DNA of 64,000 nt from Owenia fusiformis (lineage: Eukaryota > Annelida > Polychaeta > Sabellida > Oweniidae). The notes under the pieces were generated by a model, which ran no database searches, was not told where the DNA came from, and saw nothing but the letters and a program-made list of their open reading frames with translations. Every line of letters starts with the position of its first letter. Position 1 is the stretch's first letter. Both the position numbers and the translations under genes were made by a program. Shown here one piece after another: positions 24,840-37,100 of this stretch. The stretch spans positions 21,645,936-21,709,935 of the forward strand of contig CAIIXF020000006.1 in assembly GCA_903813345.2 (NCBI GenBank). The letters are read 5' to 3'.

Positions 24840-25135
24840 TGAGTTTATGGCAAGCACACTTTGACGAAGTTAGGTCATGACAGCTTCACGTTGACGTAGA
24901 AAGGTTATGGCAACTTCACGTTGACGTAGAAAGGTTATGGCAACTTCACGTTGACTTAGCTAGGTTACGGCAAGCTCACGTTAACGTAGTAGGGTTATGA
25001 AAAACTCTTGTTCACATAGTTATGTAATCGGCAAGCTCACGTTGATGAAGCAATGATATGACAAGCTCACGTTGACGTAATTAGGATATGGCAACCTTAC
25101 GTTGTTTTAGTAAGATTATGGCAAGCTCACATTGA
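24840..25135. repeat. Minisatellite, unit about 30 bp
   Basis: Roughly ten diverged units of the form GGTTATGGCAAGCTCACGTT followed by GACGTAGNNA. Two adjacent units at 24,903 and 24,933 are nearly identical at exactly 30-bp spacing. The last unit overlaps the proposed stop codon of the LIM-homeobox gene at 25,127-25,129, so the array would occupy its 3' untranslated region. Confidence 0.85.
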
Positions 25136-25182
25136 GTAGTTAATTACACACTCGTCTGTCCCTAGAGACGAATCCCAATCAC
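25127..25182 (-). CDS. Awh: Awh exon 6 (C-terminal, tentative)
   Basis: A polypyrimidine tract ending TCTTCTAG precedes it. It continues the homeodomain exon in phase 1 and encodes 17 residues ([17 protein letters not shown]) before TGA. The acidic/Ser-rich short tail is similar in style, not in sequence, to the end of fly Arrowhead. The stop lies in the last unit of the 30-bp minisatellite, so an alternative terminal exon is possible. Confidence 0.5.
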
Positions 25183-28100
25183 CTAGAAGATAAAAAAATG
25201 CAAAATTACATTTTCTAGGATTATTTTAATTTCATAAAATAACAATTAGTATCAAACGTTTACGTAACTAAAGCATTTGACGTAGAATAAACGTAGAATT
25301 ACCTGGTGATGAGTCTATATCGCTGCAGCTGTAACTATTACACCCATGTATGCCACTCATCGGACTACCTGGACCCCCGTGACCACGTGATGTATGACTA
25401 TTGTTTGATGTATTTTTTAAATTTTGGTATTTTTTCTGGCGTGCTCTCGAGTTCTGAAACCAGACTTGAGTTACACGTTTGCTAAGTCCTGTAATTTGTG
25501 CTATTCGTTCTAAGTCCTGGCCATCGGGATTGGAGTCGAGTTGGAAGTTAGCTTGGAGTACTTGTACTTGTTCTTCGGTGAACGTTGTCCTTACCCGTTT
25601 AGACTTTCGCTGGCTCGATTCTGAATCTGAAAATTACGTCAATGGGCTATTAATAAAGGTAGTTATTTTTGATATGATGGTGTATTATCTCCCAATATAA
25701 GTTAGCAGAACACCATACAATTTGCATAGATTTTGTTTAACGACTATGCATGCATGTGGAATGTTGGAATTATGATAGGCAGAAGTTCGGAGTTCAGAAG
25801 ACATTCAAGTAATGCGTCTCTCGGGTAGAATCCAATTCAATGGCAATGATCACTAAAGGCGTAGAATTGTTCATCAACTAAGAACCTGTCGACGAAAATT
25901 TCCAAAAATCAGTATGCGCGATGTAATTTCCTAAATTAGGCGAAATTGATTTTTAGTTAGATACAAATAGAAGACTACTTATTAGTCTAATTGAAACATC
26001 GTGATTTTGTAACGTTTTATAGAAACACTGCCAGTTGAAAAGTTAACAAAATTTCGCGTAGATACGAAGAAGAAAAATGTAATCTCGGAAACTATGGTGT
26101 ATAGCTTTGATGTGATTATTGAATTCAGGGAGTTGGGATCGGAACAGAGGGTTTTCATGTCATATCACAAAATCAATTTCAATTGATTTAAATTCTTATT
26201 TGCCAAATATAACAAAGTTTATGAACATTAATTGGCAAAGCTTTGTCATTTTTAGTAAAATCGAGCACATCTTACAATAAAGATCGATTTATTTTCGCTG
26301 TTTTATAGTGTGTGCCAAAACTCCAGAAAATCACAAAAACCTATGTTGTGGTAGCTTACTATGAAGTGACCCATTATCATTATAGATTGGTCCATCAACT
26401 ATTCATTTTTACTTGTCTGCACTCAAAAAGGTGACACGAAAGGGCTAAACGGCTTGCACCAAGGTGCAACCATCAAAAAGATGAGTTTGATAAAAAATTA
26501 TTTTTTTCAAATAATAGAAATGGGTATACAATATAGGAGGCAAATTGGATATTGATAAGTATGATAGTCCATTTGCGTGTGGCCATTTCTATAAAAAACA
26601 ATAATTGTGAAGAATTATATATTTCTGACCTAAAAATACCATCTTAATTCAAAAGTCATGGTTGTTAATGATAATATTCCTATTTCACCTATTCAATGTT
26701 TTCAAAATATTTTAATTACCATTATATTCATTTTTGGCAAAGTAAATAAATATAGGGCTCACACAAGGATCAACTTTATTTGCAATATTTTCATATTTAG
26801 TGATGTTTTGAAAAATTATAAGGTTAAACACAATTTTATTTATTAAATGTTTAACAAAATAAACAGAGTGTGTTTATTTCATTGTTTTGACTGAAAAATC
26901 GCAATTCATTGCTCTTCCTCTTAGAACGGCAGGGGATATACAAGTACATAAACAGTCTTAAAAAACGTTGATCCTTGTGTAAGCCCTACACTTATTTACT
27001 TTACCAGAAATTGATATAATGGTTATTCGTCGGTATGAAAATCATTTCAAAGGTAAAATTGGAAGAATTTCATTGAACTTTGAATAAAAAGCATTATATG
27101 GTTAGAAATACCCAATTTTTACCATAATTGTTTTTAATAATATAACCATACCCTCATGGACTATCTTTACATTTCAATAACCAATGTGCATTATATTTTG
27201 CATGTTTTACTGCAATTATTTGTAAAAATATTTTTAAATCTTACATTTTTGACTGGAAAGTGAAGAGACAATACTCAAATATACTCATATTATTGGTCAC
27301 ATTTGGTTATTTCACCCAAACAGATTCGGGATTTTTTAGTCCAGGCATATGAAGAAACTAGTGTGAATTAAATGGTCATATTATACAATACAATACAATA
27401 CAATACAATACAATACAATACTGATCCAATTCAGAATTACTAGAGGAAGTAACTCTCGTGGCTGTTGATTACTGATTGCAGTCATAAAATGACCTCATAT
27501 TTGGATGTCCTCTCTTCTGATATGATTTTACAATTCACTTCAAATTGGCAAAGGACCAGGTATAGTATGGCAAGTGATATCCGATCGTCATATATTTTAC
27601 CATGACTACTTTCTCAATATAAATATGACATTTCTCAAAAACACAATATGTTATCTTTCAAGAAAATTCAATTCTCAATGATTATAAAAATATCATTCAA
27701 ACAATCTTAAAAACTATTGAATGGGGAACCCATCTCAACGTTTTTTTGATATTATTTACTCAACAGAGGTTCTTCTTTTTTATTTGAATTGCATGAAAAT
27801 ATTATTCAACAAGTGGTCTAAAACTTTTTCATTAGTAGAATTGTAATGAAAGTCTAGTTTTGGAGATATCAATTTTCAATGACCAAAATTATGTTAAAAA
27901 CAATGGATAGTTTGAGTTTTTCCAATTGAAAATAACATGGAATTTGTGGTTTTTAACTTTATCGCATTTCAATACCCATCCCCTCTTCAGAATTTTTAAT
28001 TCATTCGCGTAGAAGAACTTTTGATATATTCGAATTGAGAAAAAATACTTTAGAAAATAAGCCTAATATTTTTCAAAAAGTGACAAGGTGGGGAATGGGG

Positions 28101-31100
28101 ATCTTATCAATAATATTTCAGATATATTTTCAAATATTTATATTTTCAATTTCAATTTATTGATACATTCAAGCATTATGTTTACGAATGTTATTAATAA
28201 CAGGTGGCACCACATTTGATGCTTATACCCGTACATATAGTAGTAAAATCATGTAGTGTATCATTAAGTCAAGGAATCAAACCAGAATGAAATCATAAAA
28301 ATAAGTTGAAAAATAAAGGTTGAGGGGGATTCATGATGTTTTTTCTTTTCAAGTGAAGAAGTTGGATGATATCATTTTTATCACAGGGACTTTACATAAG
28401 AAAAATCATATTGTTTTCACAAAAAAATGTTCAGCCCCAAAACGCCAAATACTAATTAGATATTGAGCTATGACCTTGAAATGATCTTGATCCATAAACA
28501 TTGACTTATAGATCTCTGGTCACTTTATCATTGGTCATTAAATAGGACTGTAGCCCCACATTTGCCAACTACCTAGATATTGACCTTGACATGACCTTGA
28601 CACCAGGTCAACTTATCATTGGTCGCCAAAGGTCACAATTGTTCTCAATTGCCTTTAAACTCCAAATTGCTAGATATTGACCTTGGAAGTCACTCTATCA
28701 TGAGTCGCTAGGGGCCACAGCAGATACCAGGGCCTTAATACACCAAATACTTAGATACTGATATTTGACCTTGAAATAACCTTGACCTCAGGTCACACAT
28801 TCATGATTCACAAAGGGTAACCTCAGCCCAAAAACGCCAAATATTTAGATATTGATGACCTTGAAATGATCTTGACCTATAGACCTTGACCCTGACAACA
28901 GGTCACCTAATAATCGGTTGTCAAGGGTCAGAATTGTTCTCAATTGCCTTAAAACACCAAATTGCTAGATATTGACCTTGAAATTACCTACACCCATTCA
29001 GTTGATCTTTACCTCAGGTCACATAATCATCGGTTGTGAAGGGTCACACCATTGGCAAAATGTCTTAAAATGCCAACTATCCTAGATATTGATATTTTAA
29101 ACTTGAGATTACCCTGTTTTTTGACCTATGTTGAATACACATTTTATGAACAAATATATACGAAGTTGAAAACTGATCTTTTTGAAATGAAATTGCTGCT
29201 AATGTTTCAAAACTAAGGTATCTTTATTGCAAAAGTAATATTTAAATTGAATAAACCAAAAGAGATTAAATTATCTAATCTTCCATCAGATTTAGTAAAA
29301 TTATAACTCTTAAGTAAATGTTGCAATGAATGCTCACACATATCTTGTTGTATATCAATCTAGTGCAACTGCTACAGGTATCACTCTGACACGTACCTAT
29401 GAACAAATCAAACTTCTTTGATGTTGATGTAATGCAAATTGGTATCTTTTAATATAACGTCCGTAAGATAAACCATCAATACTAGGATTGTCAAAACTTG
29501 CATTAATAAAATCAATTCCCGTCTCATCACTGTCACACCCATTACTACAAGATGATGTCTCTTAGATCACTGTCTGCAAGCTATAAACTAAGTGATGCAA
29601 AGTATATGCTCGTAATACTTTTTTATTCAAAATCAAAAGTCAATGATACTATTCCTATTTTACCTATTAAATGATTTTTATATATCCGAATAACCATTAT
29701 ATAAGTTTTTGACAAAGTAAATAATTGTAGGGCTCACACAAGGATCAACTTTTTGAAGACTTTTTCGTACTGGTGTAGACTCTCCTGCTTGCAAAGCAAG
29801 GGCTATGAATTGAGATTTTTCAGTCGAAACAAGAAATATAATTGTTTTTTCTTCAACAAATAAAAAATAAAATTGAGTTTACCTTCGTATTTTTTCAAAA
29901 CATCACTTAATTTGAAAATGCTATGAACAAAGTTGATCCTTGTGTGACCCCTATAATTATTTACTTTGTCAAAAACTAATGAAATGGTTATTGGTATATT
30001 TAAAAAACACTGACTATACAAAATAGGAATAATATCCTTGACAACAGTAACTTTTTAATTGAAAACGCATTTTAAGGTCATAAATTTCCAATTTTTTACC
30101 ATAATTGTTTTTCATAAAATTACCACACCCGAATGGACTATCATTACACATCAATATCAAATTTGCATCTTATTTTGTATACTTACAAGTATTATTTAAA
30201 AAAATGTATATTTTTCAAACTCATCTTTTTGACAGTCGCACCTTGGTGCAAGCCGTTTAGCCCTTTCGTGTCACTATTTTGACTGCAGACAAGTACAAAT
30301 GAATAGATAATAGATCAATCTAAAATGACTATGGGTCAATTCATAGTAAGCTACCACAACATAGGTTTAGCCTAACTAAGCCACTTAGAAAGCAATTTGG
30401 CACACACTATTACTTTTATTCATATTTATCATTTTCGAAATTTCATCAAAGACGATATGTCGTTCTCATTATTCAAATCCAAACAATTGAACAAGTCTAT
30501 AAATATGAAAGTATCAATTGAGATGAACGTGAATAAAAATGTCCACTCGAACAGATTTAACTTTCATAACAATGTCCAGGAGGGGAATCTGAAGATCAAT
30601 GCAGGAAAGATTGTCGTGATCCCGAAGTTATCTGTCGCCAACGGGAGTTCTTAGAGATAAACATCTAATAATGGCTACCGTATTTCTACAGTTAAACACC
30701 CTAATCTTACAAATTATTTCCTCAATGAAAAATCAATGTAGTTTGAAACGTCCCTAGTCGATAAAATCTTTTATTTAATATCTCCAAAGAAATTCCCTCT
30801 GACTCTCTTCGAATAATTACCATCCTATTTAAATATCGAAGATGAAAAGCGTTTAAAAATAAGAGATACTAAACTACTTGAGCCATAATAAAAATGTAAA
30901 TGCGGAGTACTTGACTATTATTGTTTTCCTAGTTTTATAAGAGAAAAGTACAGAACAAGATGATTGAAGCGTTTTAGTACATTACTATGGGGGTTTTACC
31001 ACTTCTTGATAATTGGCCAATAACTTTTATCTAATAACTTCGTATTATTCCTTTTCTACGTTTTGAGTCAAAATTCATTATCCTTTCAAGAAGATGAAAG

Positions 31101-34100
31101 ATTCAGAGCCAGAAGATGATGAGTGGGAAGAATGCTAGCTTTGAGAAATTATTTGACCTTATGTGAACTTTGGTACTGGCGACAAAAAATCAGTGCTTCA
31201 CGCTTCAAGTTGAATTATATCAGAAAGCTCATGTATTATGCCACATACATATAATTCAAATCATTTTATGAATTGATTTATTTAAAACACATGATCAATG
31301 ATGATAAATTAATCAATTCAAAAAAAAATGGTGACCAAAAGACGTGTCGGAAAGAAGTTTTTGGGAGGGTGACATTAAATAAATTTACAAAGTGCTAACA
31401 TTGCTATTTTATTTTAAAACTAAATAATTCTAGTTCTACTTTATCTAAAATCATCTTTGAATAATAGAAAAAATGATGTACAATTATAACATATACCTAG
31501 AGTCGATCCTCCCTCTAATAACTCGACATAATGTGTTTTACAGAGAACTTTGTTATCTTGCAGTGCAAACTCCTCCCCTGTAGATAATTGCCGTTTACAG
31601 CTATCACATGCGAAACAAGCGAGGTGGTACACGTTGTCCTTTGCTCGTCTAACCCAGTCGTTAGACTGTATTGTCCGTAAACATTTGGCGCATTTTGTAC
31701 CGAATTGTCTGAAATGAACATAATTTATAATTATTTAAAGGCATAGTGACTTCAAATTTTGACATTTGTTTAGGTTCATAAATTACTAGAAATAGAACTT
31801 GATACTTTGTTGAGATAGATTTGAATTTTTCATTTTAATTTAATAATGATATTAGGCAAAAATGAATTTCCATTACTATTTCAAAAATTGATTTCGCACT
31901 GTCTCTAAATAAGAGCGTTTGGCGCAAGACAAGTGAAGATTTAAAGGTAGCTTATGTCGCAAATGTATGACGTCATTTTTAAATCTTTAAGTCTTCAATC
32001 TTACCGCGTATAGTCTCCTTTACAATATACATTATCAGCTTTTATAAAACAACTAGTTTGTCGGTCTAGTTCAGCATGGCACATACAGCATCTGAGACAC
32101 CCCGAATGCCAAGATCTGTCATTTACTTTAAGTAAGAAGCGTTCTGTAATGACGTCACCACAGGCAAAACACACGTGAGTATCATCGCTGCTACCCTTTA
32201 AGTAAAACATTCATAAAACTATTAAATTATTGATTTACAAGACTATGAAATAAGTCGCGCAAAATAGGACCATAATTGTAAAATTTGAAACGATACAAAA
32301 CAAAGAAATGTAAAATAAAACAAAAGAGCTTTATTAATGCACACGATTAATCTTAAAATATGTCATTTAATCCTAACATATACGAATATTTAATCATTTA
32401 TATTTCTAAATAGACCAAATTCATTTCTAAAAATTGTTTGTCTCTCAAACTCGAAATTATAGTTATCCTACCTCAGAAAATCGTTTGGGAGATTCATCCG
32501 GCGTCATGTCCATAGACTCCGCATTGTGAAGGTTCTCATACTGAAAAAGTTGGAGGCCTATATAAATCAATGCTGAAATGTGTAGTGTGATAAAGAAACA
32601 ATAGTCACACCTTTTTATAATGGGATATGCTTAACCGTTTTATACTACTACAATTAGAGAAATGAAAACCTCAAATATCGTCACAGCTCAGTGAGATATT
32701 TCCTTCAAACCTCGATAATATAAGATATACTCGTATATAATAAGATTGACCATGATTTTATAATGAGTGTCTCTTGACAGACAATGCCAAAACCTAAGCT
32801 GTAACAGAGGGATTCATCTCAACGTTATTTTTGATCAGGTTACCTTATTTACGAGATTTTGTGTCTTCATGATGTTGTAAAACATGACATATGCCATTAT
32901 GTAAGGACATATGTTTTGTACATGGAGGTTGTGGAATTATCCTGTTGAGATAGAGGATCTTATACTTTAGTTACAGGATACATACACTTAGTGGAATTAC
33001 ACCTATTTCATGGCTAAAGGCGTTTTCAAGGCGTTTTGGGTAACGTAGGCTAGAAAACCGCAATCCTGATTACACCAGAATTTTAAAAACGCCTTGAAGA
33101 CAACTTTTCGTGATTACACTTGATTTTTCTAAAGCGCTTTTAGACTGATTTAAGACAAAAATTTGCCATCAACCATCGCATTTGCATCAAAATCTGCTAT
33201 TTAGATATACACTTTCAACCGTCAGACCGTAGCGCCATCTCTGGAGATTCAAAATGATCCGAGACTGTATGTTCCTTTTTTTCTTAAATCGTATTCAATC
33301 TACCTCTGGCGTTAACAAATATGTGCTAAAGAAAGCATGGAAAACAATGCACAAGCGCGCAAAAAGAGAAGCTCGGTCGTTAGGAGAGATCCAAGAGAGA
33401 TCCAGTAAAAGTGAAGATGGTACTTTTGTTGGGGCTGTTTGGCATCCTTGGTAGTATGGGACAGGAACGAACGATGTGGACAAGACAAAGATCTCGTCAT
33501 TTTTTTGACTTTATTGTAGAGAGGTAATTTTAACTATTCAATCATCCTCTCCCCTCGCCTTCCCCAATCTACGATAGTACCGGAATTTCTCGTATATAAG
33601 CCCTGGGCGTATAACTGAAAGAAGGGGTAATTTCGTCCGTTATTTTATCATTTTTTATACGCCCATGGGCGTATAAATATAAGACTTTAGATTTTTGGCC
33701 CAGTGAGCGTCAAAGTGATCGAGAAGAGCTATTATCATAATAATATAAATTCTACTTTGTTTCGACATTTTGGTGATTTGATTGAGTTTTGCACAATATT
33801 TGAATTTTGTTTTTTGAAGTTTCCTCCACACCGGAAATCAATAACATGCTTGATGCTCATGCGCAAATATAGTTTTCGTTCAGTGTAAAATCGAGTTAAA
33901 GCGCCTTGAAAACCAATCGGTATTACACCTACATGTTAAACCGCCTTTGGGTGTGAAAGCGGTTTTTAATGACTAGGGGTCTGGGAGGATTAGGGGAGAG
34001 TGGGGTAAGACGGAACGAAAATCTACACCTATCTTTGATAGGCTACTGTTCATTAAACATTGGTTTCCTTGAAAATGTTTATATTATTTTACAATGCAGA

Positions 34101-37100
34101 GCTACTGAAAATGATTTTAACATTAATTTAATTTATCTATACAGACCATTTCATATCAAAACCCGTCTCCCGTGTCAACAGGGTCAACTTTACCAGGCGT
34201 GGGGTAAGACGGAACAGGTGGGGTAAGACGGAACGGTTGATATTATCTGAAGGAAATCTGAATAAAATGCTCCGATTTGATGTTTTTTCATATACTGGTA
34301 CTATACTAGTACTATATTAGTACTTTTATTTTAAGTTCAATAGCACACGTGACGGTATTTTTGTAACATAACCAATGTGGAACGATTTTCCAAAAAGCAC
34401 TTGCTTCCCATGTAAAGATGGTACAATGTTTATTATATTTTAAGTTTAAGAAAAGTTAACACAAAGATTTACCTGTCGACTATGCTCATACACAGATCAA
34501 CACTAGGTAGGAAACGTTTTCTCTTTGCATTAACACATGAAAAGTTTCCAAATTAGTGGAATGACATTGACCTCATGTCACCTAATCATGGGTCGCCAAG
34601 GGCCACAGCACCCTCCAAGGTCCTTGAAACGCCAAAAGACCTAAATATTGACCTTTGACCTTGAGATGACCTTGACTTATAAACCTTGACCTTGACTTCA
34701 GGTCACGTTATCATGAGTTGCCAGGGGTCACAGCAGCCCCCTAGGTATTAAAAAGTGATATACCTAGATACTGACATTTGACCTTGGAATGACCTTGACC
34801 TTAGTTCACTTAATCATGGGTCACAGAAGTTCACAACAGCCCCAATGACCTTAAATCACCAAATACCTAAATAATGACCTTTAGCCTTGGAATGACCTTG
34901 ACCTTGCAAATGAAAATGGGGTAAGACGGAACGATCGTTCCGTCTTACCCCACCACCACGTGAATCTACAAAATGTCGTCTGCTATAAAAATGAGACAGC
35001 TAAAAGCTATAATTTTTCTTAAATTATAGGTTTTTAAATTGTCTATTTAGAAATACATAACTTTCTATGTATTACACGTATGTTTTTGATTCTACGGGCG
35101 ATCAAAACCATATGAAATGTTATAAGAATGGATAAAAAATGATATATCTACCCTTATTAAAAATGTTTCTTGCAGCCGACGAGGAATTGGCAGTTGAATA
35201 GAAAGATTACGTGATATATTTTCAAAAAAAGTTAACTTCAGCGACCATTTTTAAACAGTTTCTGTTTAAGAGCCATCGTTCCGTCTTACCCCTCGTTCCG
35301 TCTTACCCCGCTCTCCCCTACAAAAGCGCTTTTCTAAATCCGCGATCGTGATTACACCTGACTCTAAAGGCGGGTCGAAACCCGATAGGATTTTAAAAAG
35401 CGCTTTTACATCGTAGGTGTAATTCCACCTACTATCTAAGCTCCCATTGCTTGACTCGGGGCAAAATATTCTAAACTTCATAAACTCCCATTGGCTCCCG
35501 AAGGAGAAGGCCTCATACAGTTACGGCGATACAGTAACTGAGATAATACAGGAGATTAGGTTCCCGAATTCTTGGCCAACTGTAGTATCCGCCTGTGATG
35601 GCGTGTGTTACTAAACACATGTTAGTTCCATCGCTCTGGGCGATAAAAGATCTTACGCATTACGTTAAGGATGTTTCTCCACAGGGGAATAAACGATATC
35701 TCCACTTAAACATGATTCCCCGACTTAACATATTGTAGGCTATCTTAATAACATAAAAATGAGGAAACATCAATTTGGTTACTTTATTTTAAAACAATTC
35801 TTAATATATTTTGGCGGGGTTTTGCATCCCGGGAAGAACCTTTTAATCTTAATTATAAATTACATGTTTATTGTATTACGTATAGGCTGTGCAAGAAAGA
35901 TATTGCACATTTTCTAATCATTCAAACAAAAAATGATATTGATGACAGTTTTATAGTTCTAAATATGCTCGACCTCATAGAAAATGCATCCTCCGGGAAG
36001 AAGGAAGGAACTTTGTGGATGATGTCTGGAACCCTGCGTTCGGAGGATGAGAAAATGTAACATTTGTGTTCACCCATTCTGGTTGTGTTACATACTGTTA
36101 AACCACGTTCAGTGTTTTTATTCAGACATACAGTCAGTGTAATAACTTGATGGGCCAAGATGAATTTGTTGGCCATATTATGCATAAATACAACATATAC
36201 CATACCACACAGATTTTATCCTTAAATATAAACAAATCATCAATTTATGTGATGTCGCCTACAAATGACATTTCGTGACTGCAATAAGACATATCTGTGA
36301 TGTATCCTTCTGCAATGTATTTAAGATAAACAGGTGAAGGTTTGAAATAGGGTTTTGATGATTTGGAACGAGTTCCCCAGATGAATAAACGAGGCGTAGA
36401 AGAGACAAATTGGTTTGTCGGTGTAATAACGATAAACACAGTTCTAAGATGTATTTCACTCTGGATGTCATTTAAGTAATAAATTATATCGTAATAAGAT
36501 CTTAATTTGAATGTTTCTGTGATTTGAATATTGTTTCTTGAATTGATGTTAAACGTACTTTCACGTTTACTTTGGAAGGAGGTAACGACGTGCAATATTT
36601 GTTTTGAGCATTTTATGTTTTGTATGAAATCTCGTTTTTTCACTTCTTACCTCTAATGCCTTACTTTTTTTTATCTTTGATAGCATATTTGAATTCAGTG
36701 ACAAGTTTTCTCCAATAATAGCTTTGATTTACAAAGTTATGTCATTTAAATCATTTTCAATGACATTGTTAAAAAATTGGGCCAAATTTCCGTTGGTGCA
36801 ATGCTAAAATTCGTTAAAACCTTGACTTATTCGTCTGACAACCAACATGAATTCATATGTTTATACACAATATGTACATTGACAGGGTCATCCAATACAA
36901 ATCTTGTAGTATGTCATTCGAGTTTCAAACAGATTCAAGCAACACTTTTTGATAAATCATGAAATTAACTGACTATCGCAAGTTTCTAGCATTGACGTGA
37001 ATGGAGGTCTGGCCCAAGAAAATCAAAGATTTAAGTAAGAAGCATAGCACACAATCAAACATTTGTTTCACCTGATTCATATGATCATGGCACATTACGA

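Larger units (their letters stand above)
26338..30367. mobile_element. 4.0-kb foldback structure in the Awh LIM2-homeodomain intron
   Basis: The left boundary (AACCTATGTTGTGGTAGCTT) is mirrored by AAGCTACCACAACATAGGTT at 30,348-30,367. The arms match in inverted form over about 580 bp (26,338-26,930 against 29,800-30,367), including CTTGCACCAAGGTGCA and CTCACACAAGGATCAACTTT. Each arm also carries an inner inverted partner (26,960-27,160 and 29,630-29,755), so the structure is nested. The centre holds AT-rich DNA, a pentanucleotide microsatellite and the TGACCTTGA array. No transposase was seen. Confidence 0.75.
32991..35428. mobile_element. Outer element with GTGGAATTACACCTA ends, 2.4 kb including a nested insertion
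   Basis: GTGGAATTACACCTA at the left is mirrored by TAGGTGTAATTCCAC at the right. Sub-terminal words (AAAGCGCTTTT, AGGCGTTTT, GTGATTACAC) recur on both sides in inverted order. The element at 33,991-35,320 interrupts it. Without the insertion it is about 1.1 kb. It lies in Awh intron 1. Confidence 0.7.

Noticed and set aside
25479-25700. Plus-strand open frame of 73 codons
   Set aside because: It is the antisense shadow of the Awh homeodomain exon.
36245-36643. 132-codon minus-strand open frame in Awh intron 1
   Set aside because: Composition is that of random AT-rich DNA; no domain or conservation clue.
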